A DNA stretch of 6,981 bases from Alphaproteobacteria bacterium (GTDB taxonomy: Bacteria > Pseudomonadota > Alphaproteobacteria > UBA6615). Location: positions 1-6,981 of the forward strand of contig JABDJY010000065.1 of the NCBI GenBank assembly GCA_013003285.1, in the 5' to 3' direction. Made by a program: the position numbers and the translations under genes. This document shows, piece after piece, positions 1 to 5,705 of the stretch. Under the pieces are notes generated by a model, which worked only from the letters and a program-made list of their open reading frames with translations, did not search any database and had not been told where the DNA came from. Numbering within the stretch: position 1 is the stretch's first letter; each line of letters starts with the position of its first letter.

Positions 1-39
1 CTCCCCCCAGCGAGGGGGAGGGTTAGGGAGGGGGGGGGG
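1..39. repeat. G-rich palindromic intergenic repeat (REP-like), possibly cut by window edge
   Basis: Bases 1-7 (CTCCCCC) pair perfectly with 14-20 (GGGGGAG), leaving a 6-nt loop. The right arm runs on into further G-runs at 20-22, 26-28 and 30-39, separated by A, TTA and A. The pattern of a C-run/G-run hairpin followed by a G-rich tail resembles the short palindromic repeats scattered between genes in many alphaproteobacterial genomes; that resemblance is from memory, not from a search. The four G-runs also satisfy a simple G-quadruplex pattern on the plus strand. The element may begin to the left of the window. It lies beyond the 3' end of the minus-strand oxidoreductase gene, as expected for such elements. 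Confidence 0.55.
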
Positions 40-51
40 CCAAGCCACTCG

Positions 52-75
52 GTCTCAAGGAGACAGCCTTTTTTT
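52..75 (+). terminator. Weak terminator-like hairpin with T-tract, plus strand
   Basis: GTCTC (52-56) pairs with GAGAC (60-64) around an AAG loop. After four more bases comes a run of seven T (69-75). Read on the plus strand this is the order of a Rho-independent terminator, so it would serve a gene ending to the left of the window and converging on the oxidoreductase gene. The stem is only 5 bp and the T-tract is offset by 4 nt, so the call is weak. For the oxidoreductase itself the order is wrong: A-tract first, then hairpin. Confidence 0.3.
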
Positions 76-81
76 AACACC

Positions 82-1062
82 CTACAGCGTCAGCACGGTC
101 GATCCGCTGGTGCGGCGCTCCATCACGTCGATCTGCGCCTGGGCCGCGTCCGTCAGGGCGTAGCGCTGGCCGACGATCGGTTTCACATCGCCCGTCGCCA
201 TCACCTCGAACAAGGCCGTGGCAGCGTTTTCGACCTCCTGGCGGGTCAGGTGGTAGTAGCGCATCGAGGCCTTGGTGAAGAACAGCGAGCCGTGCATTTG
301 AAGCTCGATCGGGTCGATCGGCGCGAGCACGCCCGAGGCATTGCCGAAATTCACGTAATAGCCGCGCGGGCGCAGGGCCTCGAGGGACGCCTGCCACACC
401 GCCGGGCCAACCGAATCGTAGACCACATGGACGCCCTGGCCGCCGGTGACCTCGCGCGCCAGCTCGGTGAAATTTTCGGTGCGCGAGTTAACCGCATAGG
501 CCGCGCCATTGGCCAAGATCAACTCCTTCTTGTCTTCCGACGTGGTGGTGCCGATCACCGTGACGCCCAAGCGCTTGAGCCATTGGCACATATACAGGCC
601 GACCCCGCCGGCCGCGGCGTGGACCAGCGCGAATTCGCCCACATTGACCGGGTAACAGCGATTGACCAGATATTCCACGGTCATGCCCTTGAGCAGGGCG
701 GCCGCCGCGGCCTCGTCGCTGATCCCATCGGGTAGGGCTACCACATGGGCCGCATCGATCAGCCGGCCTTCGGCATAGGCGCCGGAAAATCCCGCCGCAT
801 AGGCGACCCGCTGGCCGACAGCGAAGCCTTCGACACCCTCACCAACCGCCTCGACGACCCCCGCCGCTTCCGCGCCCGGCACTGCGGGCAGCTCTGGCAG
901 CACCGGATATTTGCCTTCGCGCACCAGTGCATCGAGGAAGTTGAAACCGATCGCGGTATGGCGCAGCCGCAACTGTCCCGGGCCAGGGTCGCCGATATCG
1001 ATATCCTCCCATTTGAGGACCTCGGGGCCGCCGAATTCATGAAACCGGATCGCTTTGACCAT
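82..1062 (-). CDS. qor: NADPH:quinone oxidoreductase-type zinc-independent medium-chain reductase
   Basis: The 326-aa product matches the length of the Qor (QOR/zeta-crystallin) branch of the medium-chain dehydrogenase/reductase family, soluble enzymes that reduce quinones or other alpha,beta-unsaturated carbonyls with NADPH. The N-terminal GroES-like catalytic domain covers roughly residues 1-125, with GFNFLDALVREG (39-50) matching the family's GxNFxD segment. A Rossmann domain follows, with AAGGVG at 150-155 binding the cofactor. The Cys/His ligands of zinc alcohol dehydrogenases are absent, as expected. The ATG at 1062 is well supported: AGGAG at 1073-1069 lies 6 nt upstream, and the protein starts with the typical MVKAIRFHEFGGPEVL. 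The gene is divergent from the BKACE pair across about 110 bp. The family is certain; the physiological acceptor is unknown and need not be a quinone. Confidence 0.88.
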   Translation of the reverse strand: MVKAIRFHEFGGPEVLKWEDIDIGDPGPGQLRLRHTAIGFNFLDALVREGKYPVLPELPAVPGAEAAGVVEAVGEGVEGFAVGQRVAYAAGFSGAYAEGRLIDAAHVVALPDGISDEAAAAALLKGMTVEYLVNRCYPVNVGEFALVHAAAGGVGLYMCQWLKRLGVTVIGTTTSEDKKELILANGAAYAVNSRTENFTELAREVTGGQGVHVVYDSVGPAVWQASLEALRPRGYYVNFGNASGVLAPIDPIELQMHGSLFFTKASMRYYHLTRQEVENAATALFEVMATGDVKPIVGQRYALTDAAQAQIDVMERRTSGSTVLTL

Positions 1063-1116
1063 ATGCCTCTCCTAAATTGTTCGTGTATTTGTCGCCGGGC
1101 GCTGTCGTGATAGGCT

Positions 1117-1147
1117 GGCGTCAATAATGTCAATAACGCCGCATAAT
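1117..1147. promoter_or_regulatory. Divergent control region with tandem GTCAATAA repeat
   Basis: Two copies of GTCAATAA (1120-1127 and 1129-1136) stand 9 nt apart, start to start. They are framed by GGCGT (1117-1121) and its complement ACGCC (1136-1140), making a 24-bp block. On the minus strand each repeat reads as a -35-like hexamer: TTGACA at 1133-1128 and TTGACG at 1124-1119. I find no good minus-strand -10 at the right distance; TATCAC at 1113-1108 is only 14 nt from TTGACA. On the plus strand CATAAT (1142-1147) is a reasonable -10 for the BKACE genes, with a weak GCGTCA 18 nt upstream. The block is therefore a plausible operator or overlapping divergent promoter between the oxidoreductase and BKACE genes. 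The regulator is not identified. Confidence 0.4.
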
Positions 1148-1175
1148 GTGGCCATCAGAGGGGGAAAGGCAAACC

Positions 1176-2084
1176 ATGGCACGTCCCGTCATCATCAGCT
1201 GCGCCGTCACCGGCGGCGCCGACACCAAGGGCATGAACCCGGCCGTCCCGGCCACGCCGGAAGAGATCGCCAACGAAGTACTGGCCGCCAATGCCGCCGG
1301 CGCCGCCGTGGCCCATATCCATGTGCGCAACCCGGAAACCGGCAAGCCCAGCATGGATCCGGTCTATTACGGCGAAGTGGTCAATCGCGTGCGCGATGCG
1401 GGCTGCGAGGTCGTAATCAATCTGACCACCGGCCCCGGGGCGCGGCTCGACGTCGATACACAATCACCAAATGTGCCCGGCCCCGGCAGCGTGATGAAGA
1501 CCGCCGAAGAGCGGGTCATTCACGTGCTGGAGAACAAGCCCGACATCTGTTCGCTCGACGTGGCGACGATGAATTTCGGCGACCGCCCCATGGTGAACTC
1601 GCCGGAAATGATCGCCGAGATGGCCAAGCTGATCCAATCGGTCGGCGTGAAGCCCGAGCTCGAAGTCTTCGATGTGGGCCATGTGCGCCTGGCCAATTCC
1701 CTGGTCGAGAAAGGCGTCATCGCCGGTCCCAACCCGCTCTACCAGCTTTGCCTCGGCATTCCCTGGGGCGCACCGGCGGATGCGGAGACCATGACCCTGA
1801 TGCGCAATATGCTGCCCGACGGCGCGCTGTGGGCCTCGTTCGGTATTTCGCGCTTCGAATTCCCCATGGTCGCCGCGGCGACGGTGCTCGGCGGCCATGT
1901 GCGCGTCGGGCTGGAGGACAATCTCTATATCGCGCGCGGTGAACTGGCCTCGGGCAATGCGCAACTGGTCGAGCGCGCGGTGCAGATCATCGAACTGCTC
2001 GGCGACGATGTCGCCACCCCGGCCCAGGCCCGCGAAATTTTCGGCATCTCCGGATCGAGCAGCGCCAGCAAGGCGGCGGAGTAG
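1176..2084 (+). CDS. BKACE family (DUF849) beta-keto acid cleavage enzyme, first tandem copy
   Basis: The 302-aa product belongs to the BKACE family, whose founding member is Kce, 3-keto-5-aminohexanoate cleavage enzyme. These Zn-dependent TIM-barrel enzymes condense a beta-keto acid with acetyl-CoA, releasing acetoacetate and a shortened acyl-CoA. The start at 1176 gives MARPVIISCAVTGG, colinear with the next gene; an in-frame ATG at 1146 would add ten unmatched residues and overlaps a candidate -10. AAAGG (1165-1169) is the ribosome binding site. Metal-site residues fit Kce: H47 and H49 in HIHVR, and E247. D248 and R243 match Kce's catalytic Asp and Arg. TTGPG (84-88) and QLCLGIPWG (190-198) are family hallmarks. 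From memory, FDVGH (165-169) and IPWGAPAD resemble the dehydrocarnitine-cleaving subgroup, so a trimethylammonium-type substrate is possible but unproven. The gene is first of a two-gene operon, with a 48-nt gap. Confidence 0.88.
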   Translation: MARPVIISCAVTGGADTKGMNPAVPATPEEIANEVLAANAAGAAVAHIHVRNPETGKPSMDPVYYGEVVNRVRDAGCEVVINLTTGPGARLDVDTQSPNVPGPGSVMKTAEERVIHVLENKPDICSLDVATMNFGDRPMVNSPEMIAEMAKLIQSVGVKPELEVFDVGHVRLANSLVEKGVIAGPNPLYQLCLGIPWGAPADAETMTLMRNMLPDGALWASFGISRFEFPMVAAATVLGGHVRVGLEDNLYIARGELASGNAQLVERAVQIIELLGDDVATPAQAREIFGISGSSSASKAAE

Positions 2085-2132
2085 ACAAACACGGCGGCGC
2101 CAAACGGCGCACACAAGGGAGGGCATTTTACC

Positions 2133-3032
2133 ATGGCACGTCCCGTTATCGTTTCCTGCGCCATTACCGGCGGGTCCGACACCAAGGCAATGAACCCGGC
2201 GGTGCCGGTCACGCCGGAAGAGATCGCCAGCGAGATCATCGAGGCCCACGCCGCCGGCGCGGCGATCGCCCATGTTCATGTGCGCGATCCCAAGACCGCG
2301 AAGCGCAGCATGGACCCGGCGCTCTACAAGGAAGTGGTCGACCGGGTGCGCGATGCCGGCTGTCCCATCCTGCTCAATCTGACAACCGGGCCCGGCGGCA
2401 TTCTGGCGGTCGAGGCCGACCAACCGCATAATTTCCGTAAAGGCGTCAGTCTGAGCAGCGCCGAGGAACGGGTGCAGCATATCGTCGAGAACCGCCCGGA
2501 ATTGTGCACCCTCGACGTCACCACCATGAACTATTCCGACATGGTGGTGACCAACAACAAGGCCATGCTCGACAAGATGGCCGGGCTGATCCAGCAACAC
2601 GGCGTCAAGATCGAGATGGAGGTGTTCGACACCGGCCAGCTCTGGCAGGCCGCCGATATGTGCGCGCGCGGTGTCATTAGCGACCCGCGGCCGCTGTTCC
2701 AGCTTTGCCTCGGCATTCCGTGGGGCGGCCGCGCCACCATGGAGACCATGGCCTTGATGCGTGACCAGTTACCGCCCAACGCGGTATGGGCCTCGTTCGG
2801 CATCTCGCGCTTCGAATTCCCCATGGTCGGCGCCGCGGTGGTGCTCGGCGGCCATGTGCGCGTCGGCATGGAGGATAATCTATATCTGTCGCGCGGCGTG
2901 CTGACCCCGGGCAACCGCCCGCTGGTGGAACGCGCGGTGCAGATCATCGAAGCCCTCGGCGACTATGCCGCCAGCACCGACGAAGCCCGCGACCTGCTCG
3001 GCCTCGACGAGCTACGCGCGGCGGCTGAGTAA
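2133..3032 (+). CDS. BKACE family (DUF849) beta-keto acid cleavage enzyme, second tandem copy
   Basis: This 299-aa paralogue of the preceding gene aligns without gaps over residues 1-255, about 62% identical by my hand count. All placed active-site residues are kept: H47/H49 in HVHVR, R243, E247 and D248 in the RVGMEDN segment. It should use the same Zn-dependent, acetyl-CoA-linked cleavage of a beta-keto acid to acetoacetate plus an acyl-CoA. Differences cluster at 89-109, 134-156 and 167-186: H169 becomes Q, R171 becomes W, and GPGA becomes GPGG. A different substrate side chain is the likeliest reading; a mixed oligomer with copy one is an alternative. AAGGGAGG (2115-2122) lies 10 nt before the ATG. 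The 48-nt gap from copy one and same orientation indicate co-transcription. The stop lies just before the hairpin shared with the convergent dehydrogenase gene. Family is secure; substrate is unknown. Confidence 0.88.
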   Translation: MARPVIVSCAITGGSDTKAMNPAVPVTPEEIASEIIEAHAAGAAIAHVHVRDPKTAKRSMDPALYKEVVDRVRDAGCPILLNLTTGPGGILAVEADQPHNFRKGVSLSSAEERVQHIVENRPELCTLDVTTMNYSDMVVTNNKAMLDKMAGLIQQHGVKIEMEVFDTGQLWQAADMCARGVISDPRPLFQLCLGIPWGGRATMETMALMRDQLPPNAVWASFGISRFEFPMVGAAVVLGGHVRVGMEDNLYLSRGVLTPGNRPLVERAVQIIEALGDYAASTDEARDLLGLDELRAAAE

Positions 3033-3036
3033 CTAC

Positions 3037-3066
3037 AAAAAAAGGGCGGCTCGGGGGGAGCCGCCC
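3037..3066 (-). terminator. Rho-independent terminator of the dehydrogenase gene, possibly bidirectional
   Basis: GGGCGGCTC (3044-3052) and GAGCCGCCC (3058-3066) form a perfect 9-bp GC-rich stem with a 5-nt loop. The seven A at 3037-3043 become a T7 tract directly after the stem on the minus strand. This is a textbook terminator for the dehydrogenase gene, whose stop is at 3094-3092, about 25 nt before the stem. On the plus strand the stem begins 11 nt after the BKACE stop but is followed only by ATTCCTT, so termination in that direction would be weaker. Confidence 0.88.
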
Positions 3067-3091
3067 ATTCCTTCGGAATTTGGCCGCCGGC

Positions 3092-4546
3092 CTATTGGAC
3101 GCCGCCGAAGGATAGGTATTTGATCTCGAGATAATCGTCGATGCCGTATTTCGAGCCCTCGCGGCCGATGCCGGATTCCTTCACGCCGCCGAACGGCGCC
3201 ACCTCGGTCGAGATCAGGCCGGTATTGATGCCGACGATGCCGGATTCCAGCCCCTCGGCGACCTTCCAGATGCGGTTGACGTCGCGCGCGTAGAAGTACG
3301 CGGCGAGGCCGAACTCGGTATCGTTGGCCAAGGCGATGCCCTCTTCGTCGGTGGTGAAGCGGTAGAGCGGCGCCAACGGGCCGAAGGTCTCCTCGCGGGT
3401 GACATCCATGGTCGGCGTCACATCGACCAGCAACGTCGGCTGGAAGAAGGTGCCGCCGAGATCGTGGCGCTCGCCGCCGACGGCGACCTTGGCACCCTTG
3501 GCGACGGCGTCGGCGATATGCTGCTCGACCTTTTCGACCGCCGCCATATCGATCAACGGGCCCTGATTGACGCCGTCCTCCAGGCCGTCGCCGACCTTCA
3601 GGGTCCTGACCGCCTCAGCGAGTTTCTCGGTAAACGCCTCGTAGACGCCGTCCTGCACCAGGATGCGGTTGGCGCAAACACATGTCTGGCCGGTATTGCG
3701 GTATTTCGACGCCATGGCGCCCTCGACCGCCTCGTCGAGATCGGCATCGTCGAACACAATAAACGGCGCATTGCCGCCGAGCTCCATCGAGACCTTTTTC
3801 ACCGTGCCCGCGCACTGAGAAATCAGCGTGCGGCCGACCTCGGTGGACCCGGTGAAAGTGAGCTTGCGCACGATCGGGTTCGAGGTCAGCTCGCCGCCGA
3901 TGGCGCCGGAGGCGCCGGTCACCACGCTCAAGATACCCGGCGGCACCCCGGCCCGTTCGGCCAACTCGGCCATGGCCAGCGCCGAATAGGGTGTCGAGGT
4001 CGCTGGCTTGACCACCATCGAACAGCCTGCGGCCAATGCCGGACCGGCCTTGCGGGTGATCATGGCGGCGGGGAAGTTCCATGGCGTGATCGCCGCGCAC
4101 ACACCGATCGGCTCTTTCAGCACGACGATGCGCGAGGTGCGCAGATGACCGGGGATGGTGTCGCCATAGATGCGCTTGGCTTCCTCGCCGAACCATTCGA
4201 TAAACGACGCAGCGTAGAGAATTTCGCCGCGCGATTCTGCCAGCGGCTTGCCCTGCTCCATTGTCATCAGGATCGCCAGATCTTCCTGGTTCTCCATCAT
4301 CAGATCGTTCCACTTGCGCAGGATCGCCGCGCGTTCCTTGCCGGTGCGCTGGCGCCATTCCTTCATGGCCTCCTGGGCGCCTTCGATGGCGCGGCGCGTC
4401 TCGTCGGCGCCCATTTTCGGGATCGTGCCGATGACCGAATCGTCGACCGGGTTGGTGACCTCGATGGTCTCGCCGCTATCGGCGTCGACCCACTCACCAT
4501 TGACGTAACACTGTTGGCGAAACAGCTTGGAATCGCTCAATTGCAT
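3092..4546 (-). CDS. gabD: Succinate-semialdehyde dehydrogenase, GabD type
   Basis: The 484-aa aldehyde dehydrogenase has the length of GabD, the cytosolic enzyme oxidising succinate semialdehyde to succinate, usually at the end of GABA breakdown. Visible motifs are TPWNFP (N157), VVKPAT (K180), FTGS (231-234), MELGG with general base E255, NTGQTCVC with nucleophile C289, and EETFGP (385-390). C289 and C291 form the CxC pair that acts as a redox switch in human SSADH. The three residues binding the substrate carboxylate in human SSADH (R213, R334, S498) have counterparts at R165, R283 and S465, which argues for succinate semialdehyde over other aldehydes, although glutarate semialdehyde remains possible. 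The non-acidic T183 after KPA suits NADP+. AGGGAG (4559-4554) lies 7 nt before the ATG. No gabT or GABA permease is in view. The gene is divergent from the LysR regulator and has its own terminator. Confidence 0.9.
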   Translation of the reverse strand: MQLSDSKLFRQQCYVNGEWVDADSGETIEVTNPVDDSVIGTIPKMGADETRRAIEGAQEAMKEWRQRTGKERAAILRKWNDLMMENQEDLAILMTMEQGKPLAESRGEILYAASFIEWFGEEAKRIYGDTIPGHLRTSRIVVLKEPIGVCAAITPWNFPAAMITRKAGPALAAGCSMVVKPATSTPYSALAMAELAERAGVPPGILSVVTGASGAIGGELTSNPIVRKLTFTGSTEVGRTLISQCAGTVKKVSMELGGNAPFIVFDDADLDEAVEGAMASKYRNTGQTCVCANRILVQDGVYEAFTEKLAEAVRTLKVGDGLEDGVNQGPLIDMAAVEKVEQHIADAVAKGAKVAVGGERHDLGGTFFQPTLLVDVTPTMDVTREETFGPLAPLYRFTTDEEGIALANDTEFGLAAYFYARDVNRIWKVAEGLESGIVGINTGLISTEVAPFGGVKESGIGREGSKYGIDDYLEIKYLSFGGVQ

Positions 4547-4613
4547 GTCTCTACTCCCTATTGGAAATTTGCTCTGATTTCTGGCGCCACGTCACCGGTC
4601 GCGCGTTAACTCT

Positions 4614-4619
4614 ATTGTA
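4614..4619 (-). promoter_or_regulatory. Candidate -10 of the gabD-like gene
   Basis: Read on the minus strand, 4619-4614 is TACAAT, five of six matches to TATAAT, about 70 nt before the gabD-like ATG. The hexamer 17 nt upstream (4642-4637, TGGCGT) is a poor -35. That pattern fits a promoter needing an activator, and the LysR-type candidate sites lie further upstream at 4687-4714. No expression evidence is available. Confidence 0.3.
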
Positions 4620-4686
4620 CGCGCGCGGCGGCGCGGACGCCACGCCGGTCGGACGCCGCTATGTTGAAATCCCGCCGCTCGCGATC

Positions 4687-4768
4687 CATCAATATTTCTA
4701 TTGATGATGATTAGTTTTATTCCATTGAAAACATTATATTTTCTCTTATTGTCATTGATATTACTAAT
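4687..4768. promoter_or_regulatory. AT-rich divergent operator region of the LysR and gabD-like genes
   Basis: An abruptly AT-rich stretch separates two GC-rich genes. It opens with a perfect 8-bp inverted repeat, CATCAATA (4687-4694) and TATTGATG (4699-4706), around TTTC. ATTAG follows at 4710-4714 and its complement CTAAT occurs at 4764-4768; CTAAT is the half-site described for GcvA binding in E. coli. A second imperfect dyad at 4754-4768 has the LysR-type T-N11-A form (T4755, A4767). For the LysR gene, TTGAAA (4725-4730) and TATTGT (4747-4752), 16 nt apart, could be the promoter, which would put the CTAAT dyad at the start of transcription, as in autorepression. The binding-site assignments are inference. 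Confidence 0.5.
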
Positions 4769-4778
4769 GGAAAGCGCG

Positions 4779-5705
4779 ATGACGCACTTGCCCTCCACCA
4801 TGGCTTTGCGGGCCTTCGAGGTCGCCGCCCGACGGCTGAACTTCACCCACACGGCGCGCGAGCTGAACCTGACCCAGGGCGCGGTGAGCCATCAAATTCG
4901 TGAATTGGAGACAAGGCTGGGGGTCTCGCTGTTCGAGCGCCAGGGACGCGGGCTGCAACTTTCTACCGCCGGCGAACGCTACCTGCCCTTCGTGCAGGAT
5001 GCGCTGGACCGGCTGCGCGCCGGCACCCGCGCACTCGAGGCCAGCGAGCCGGGCCGAAGTCTGACCGTCAGCCTGTCGCCCCCCTTCGCGGCAAAATGGC
5101 TGGTGCCGCGCCTCGGTGCTTTCCTCGCCAGCCACCCCGATCTGGATCTGCGTATCAGCGCCGCCATGCAACATGTGAGTTTTGCCGGCGACGGCATCGA
5201 CATGGCGATTCGCCACGGCGATGGCAACTGGCCCGACCTCCACGTGACCCGGCTGTGGACCGAGGATATTTTTCCGGTGTGCAGCCCCGCCCTGCTGGCC
5301 AGCGGTCCGCCGCTGGACGATATCGCCGATCTCGCCAACCATGTGTTGATCCACGACCGCAGCCGGTCAGGCTGGCCGTCATGGTTGGACAAACTCGGCG
5401 CCGACCCAAGCGGCATCGATCTCGAGCGCGGCCCGGGGTTCAACGATACCAGCCTGGCTATCGACGCCGCCGTCGCCGCCCAGGGCGTGGCGCTGTCGCG
5501 CGGCGCACTGGTCGCCGGCGATCTCGCTGCCGGCCGCTTGGTGCAGCCGCTGCGCGAAACGCTGCCGGCGCCGTTCGCCTATTGGATCGTCTGCCCCCAG
5601 GCCGCGGCCGAGCAGCCCAACATCGTGCGGTTTCGCAACTGGTTGTTGGAAGAGGCCGCCAACGATGCCGAGAACATGCCGGCGGCCGGCAGCAAGAGCA
5701 CCTGA
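4779..5705 (+). CDS. LysR-family transcriptional regulator, GcvA-like
   Basis: The 308-aa product has the standard LysR layout. A winged helix-turn-helix covers roughly residues 5-65, with the recognition segment LTQGAVSHQIRELE at 31-44, followed by a linker helix. A periplasmic-binding-protein-like effector domain spans about 92-298. The N-terminal LPSTMALRAFEVAARRLNFT, SPPFAAKWLVPRLGAF, DMAIRHGDGNWPDL and FPVCSPALL are typical of the GcvA subgroup. I chose the ATG at 4779: GGAAAG (4769-4774) precedes it, and MTHLPS fits family N-termini. An ATG at 4767 is possible; starting at 4701 would add a Leu-rich stretch translated from the AT-rich control region. The gene is divergent from the gabD-like gene, the usual arrangement for a LysR regulator and its target, so control of that gene and of itself is the best guess. 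The effector is unknown; a glycine-cleavage role is not implied. It overlaps the next gene by one base. Confidence 0.88.
   Translation: MTHLPSTMALRAFEVAARRLNFTHTARELNLTQGAVSHQIRELETRLGVSLFERQGRGLQLSTAGERYLPFVQDALDRLRAGTRALEASEPGRSLTVSLSPPFAAKWLVPRLGAFLASHPDLDLRISAAMQHVSFAGDGIDMAIRHGDGNWPDLHVTRLWTEDIFPVCSPALLASGPPLDDIADLANHVLIHDRSRSGWPSWLDKLGADPSGIDLERGPGFNDTSLAIDAAVAAQGVALSRGALVAGDLAAGRLVQPLRETLPAPFAYWIVCPQAAAEQPNIVRFRNWLLEEAANDAENMPAAGSKST

Noticed and set aside
20..28. GGGTTAGGG resembling a vertebrate telomere repeat
   Set aside because: It is a single unit inside a bacterial G-rich palindrome; there is no tandem array.
1146..1175. Upstream ATG for the first BKACE gene
   Set aside because: It would add ten residues not found in the paralogue, overlaps the candidate -10 and the ribosome binding site, and lacks its own binding site.
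2097..2110. Small hairpin GCGCC/GGCGC between the BKACE genes
   Set aside because: A 5-bp stem with no T-tract in GC-rich DNA is expected by chance and does not indicate a terminator inside the operon.
1464..2600. Long minus-strand open frame of 378 codons across both BKACE genes
   Set aside because: It is antisense to two well-supported genes, is rich in His, Arg, Gly and Asp with a low-complexity look, repeats itself because the genes are paralogues, and matches no family I know.
3464..4609. Long plus-strand open frame of 381 codons antisense to the dehydrogenase
   Set aside because: High GC at third positions removes stops from the opposite strand. The translation has shadow-frame composition and no recognisable domain.
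4635..4657. Repeated GGACGCC, 16 nt apart, in the gabD/LysR gap
   Set aside because: Seven GC-rich bases repeated once in GC-rich DNA is weak, and the copies do not align with any promoter element.
4701..4778. N-terminal extension of the LysR protein with a Leu-rich, membrane-like segment
   Set aside because: It translates the AT-rich control region, LysR regulators are cytosolic and begin near MTHLPS, and no ribosome binding site supports the upstream ATG codons.
5096..5704. N-terminal part of a 325-codon plus-strand frame that ends as the TfoX_N protein
   Set aside because: The first 203 codons are Arg/Pro-rich, lie out of frame within the LysR gene and show no domain; only the part from 5705 on is a real protein.
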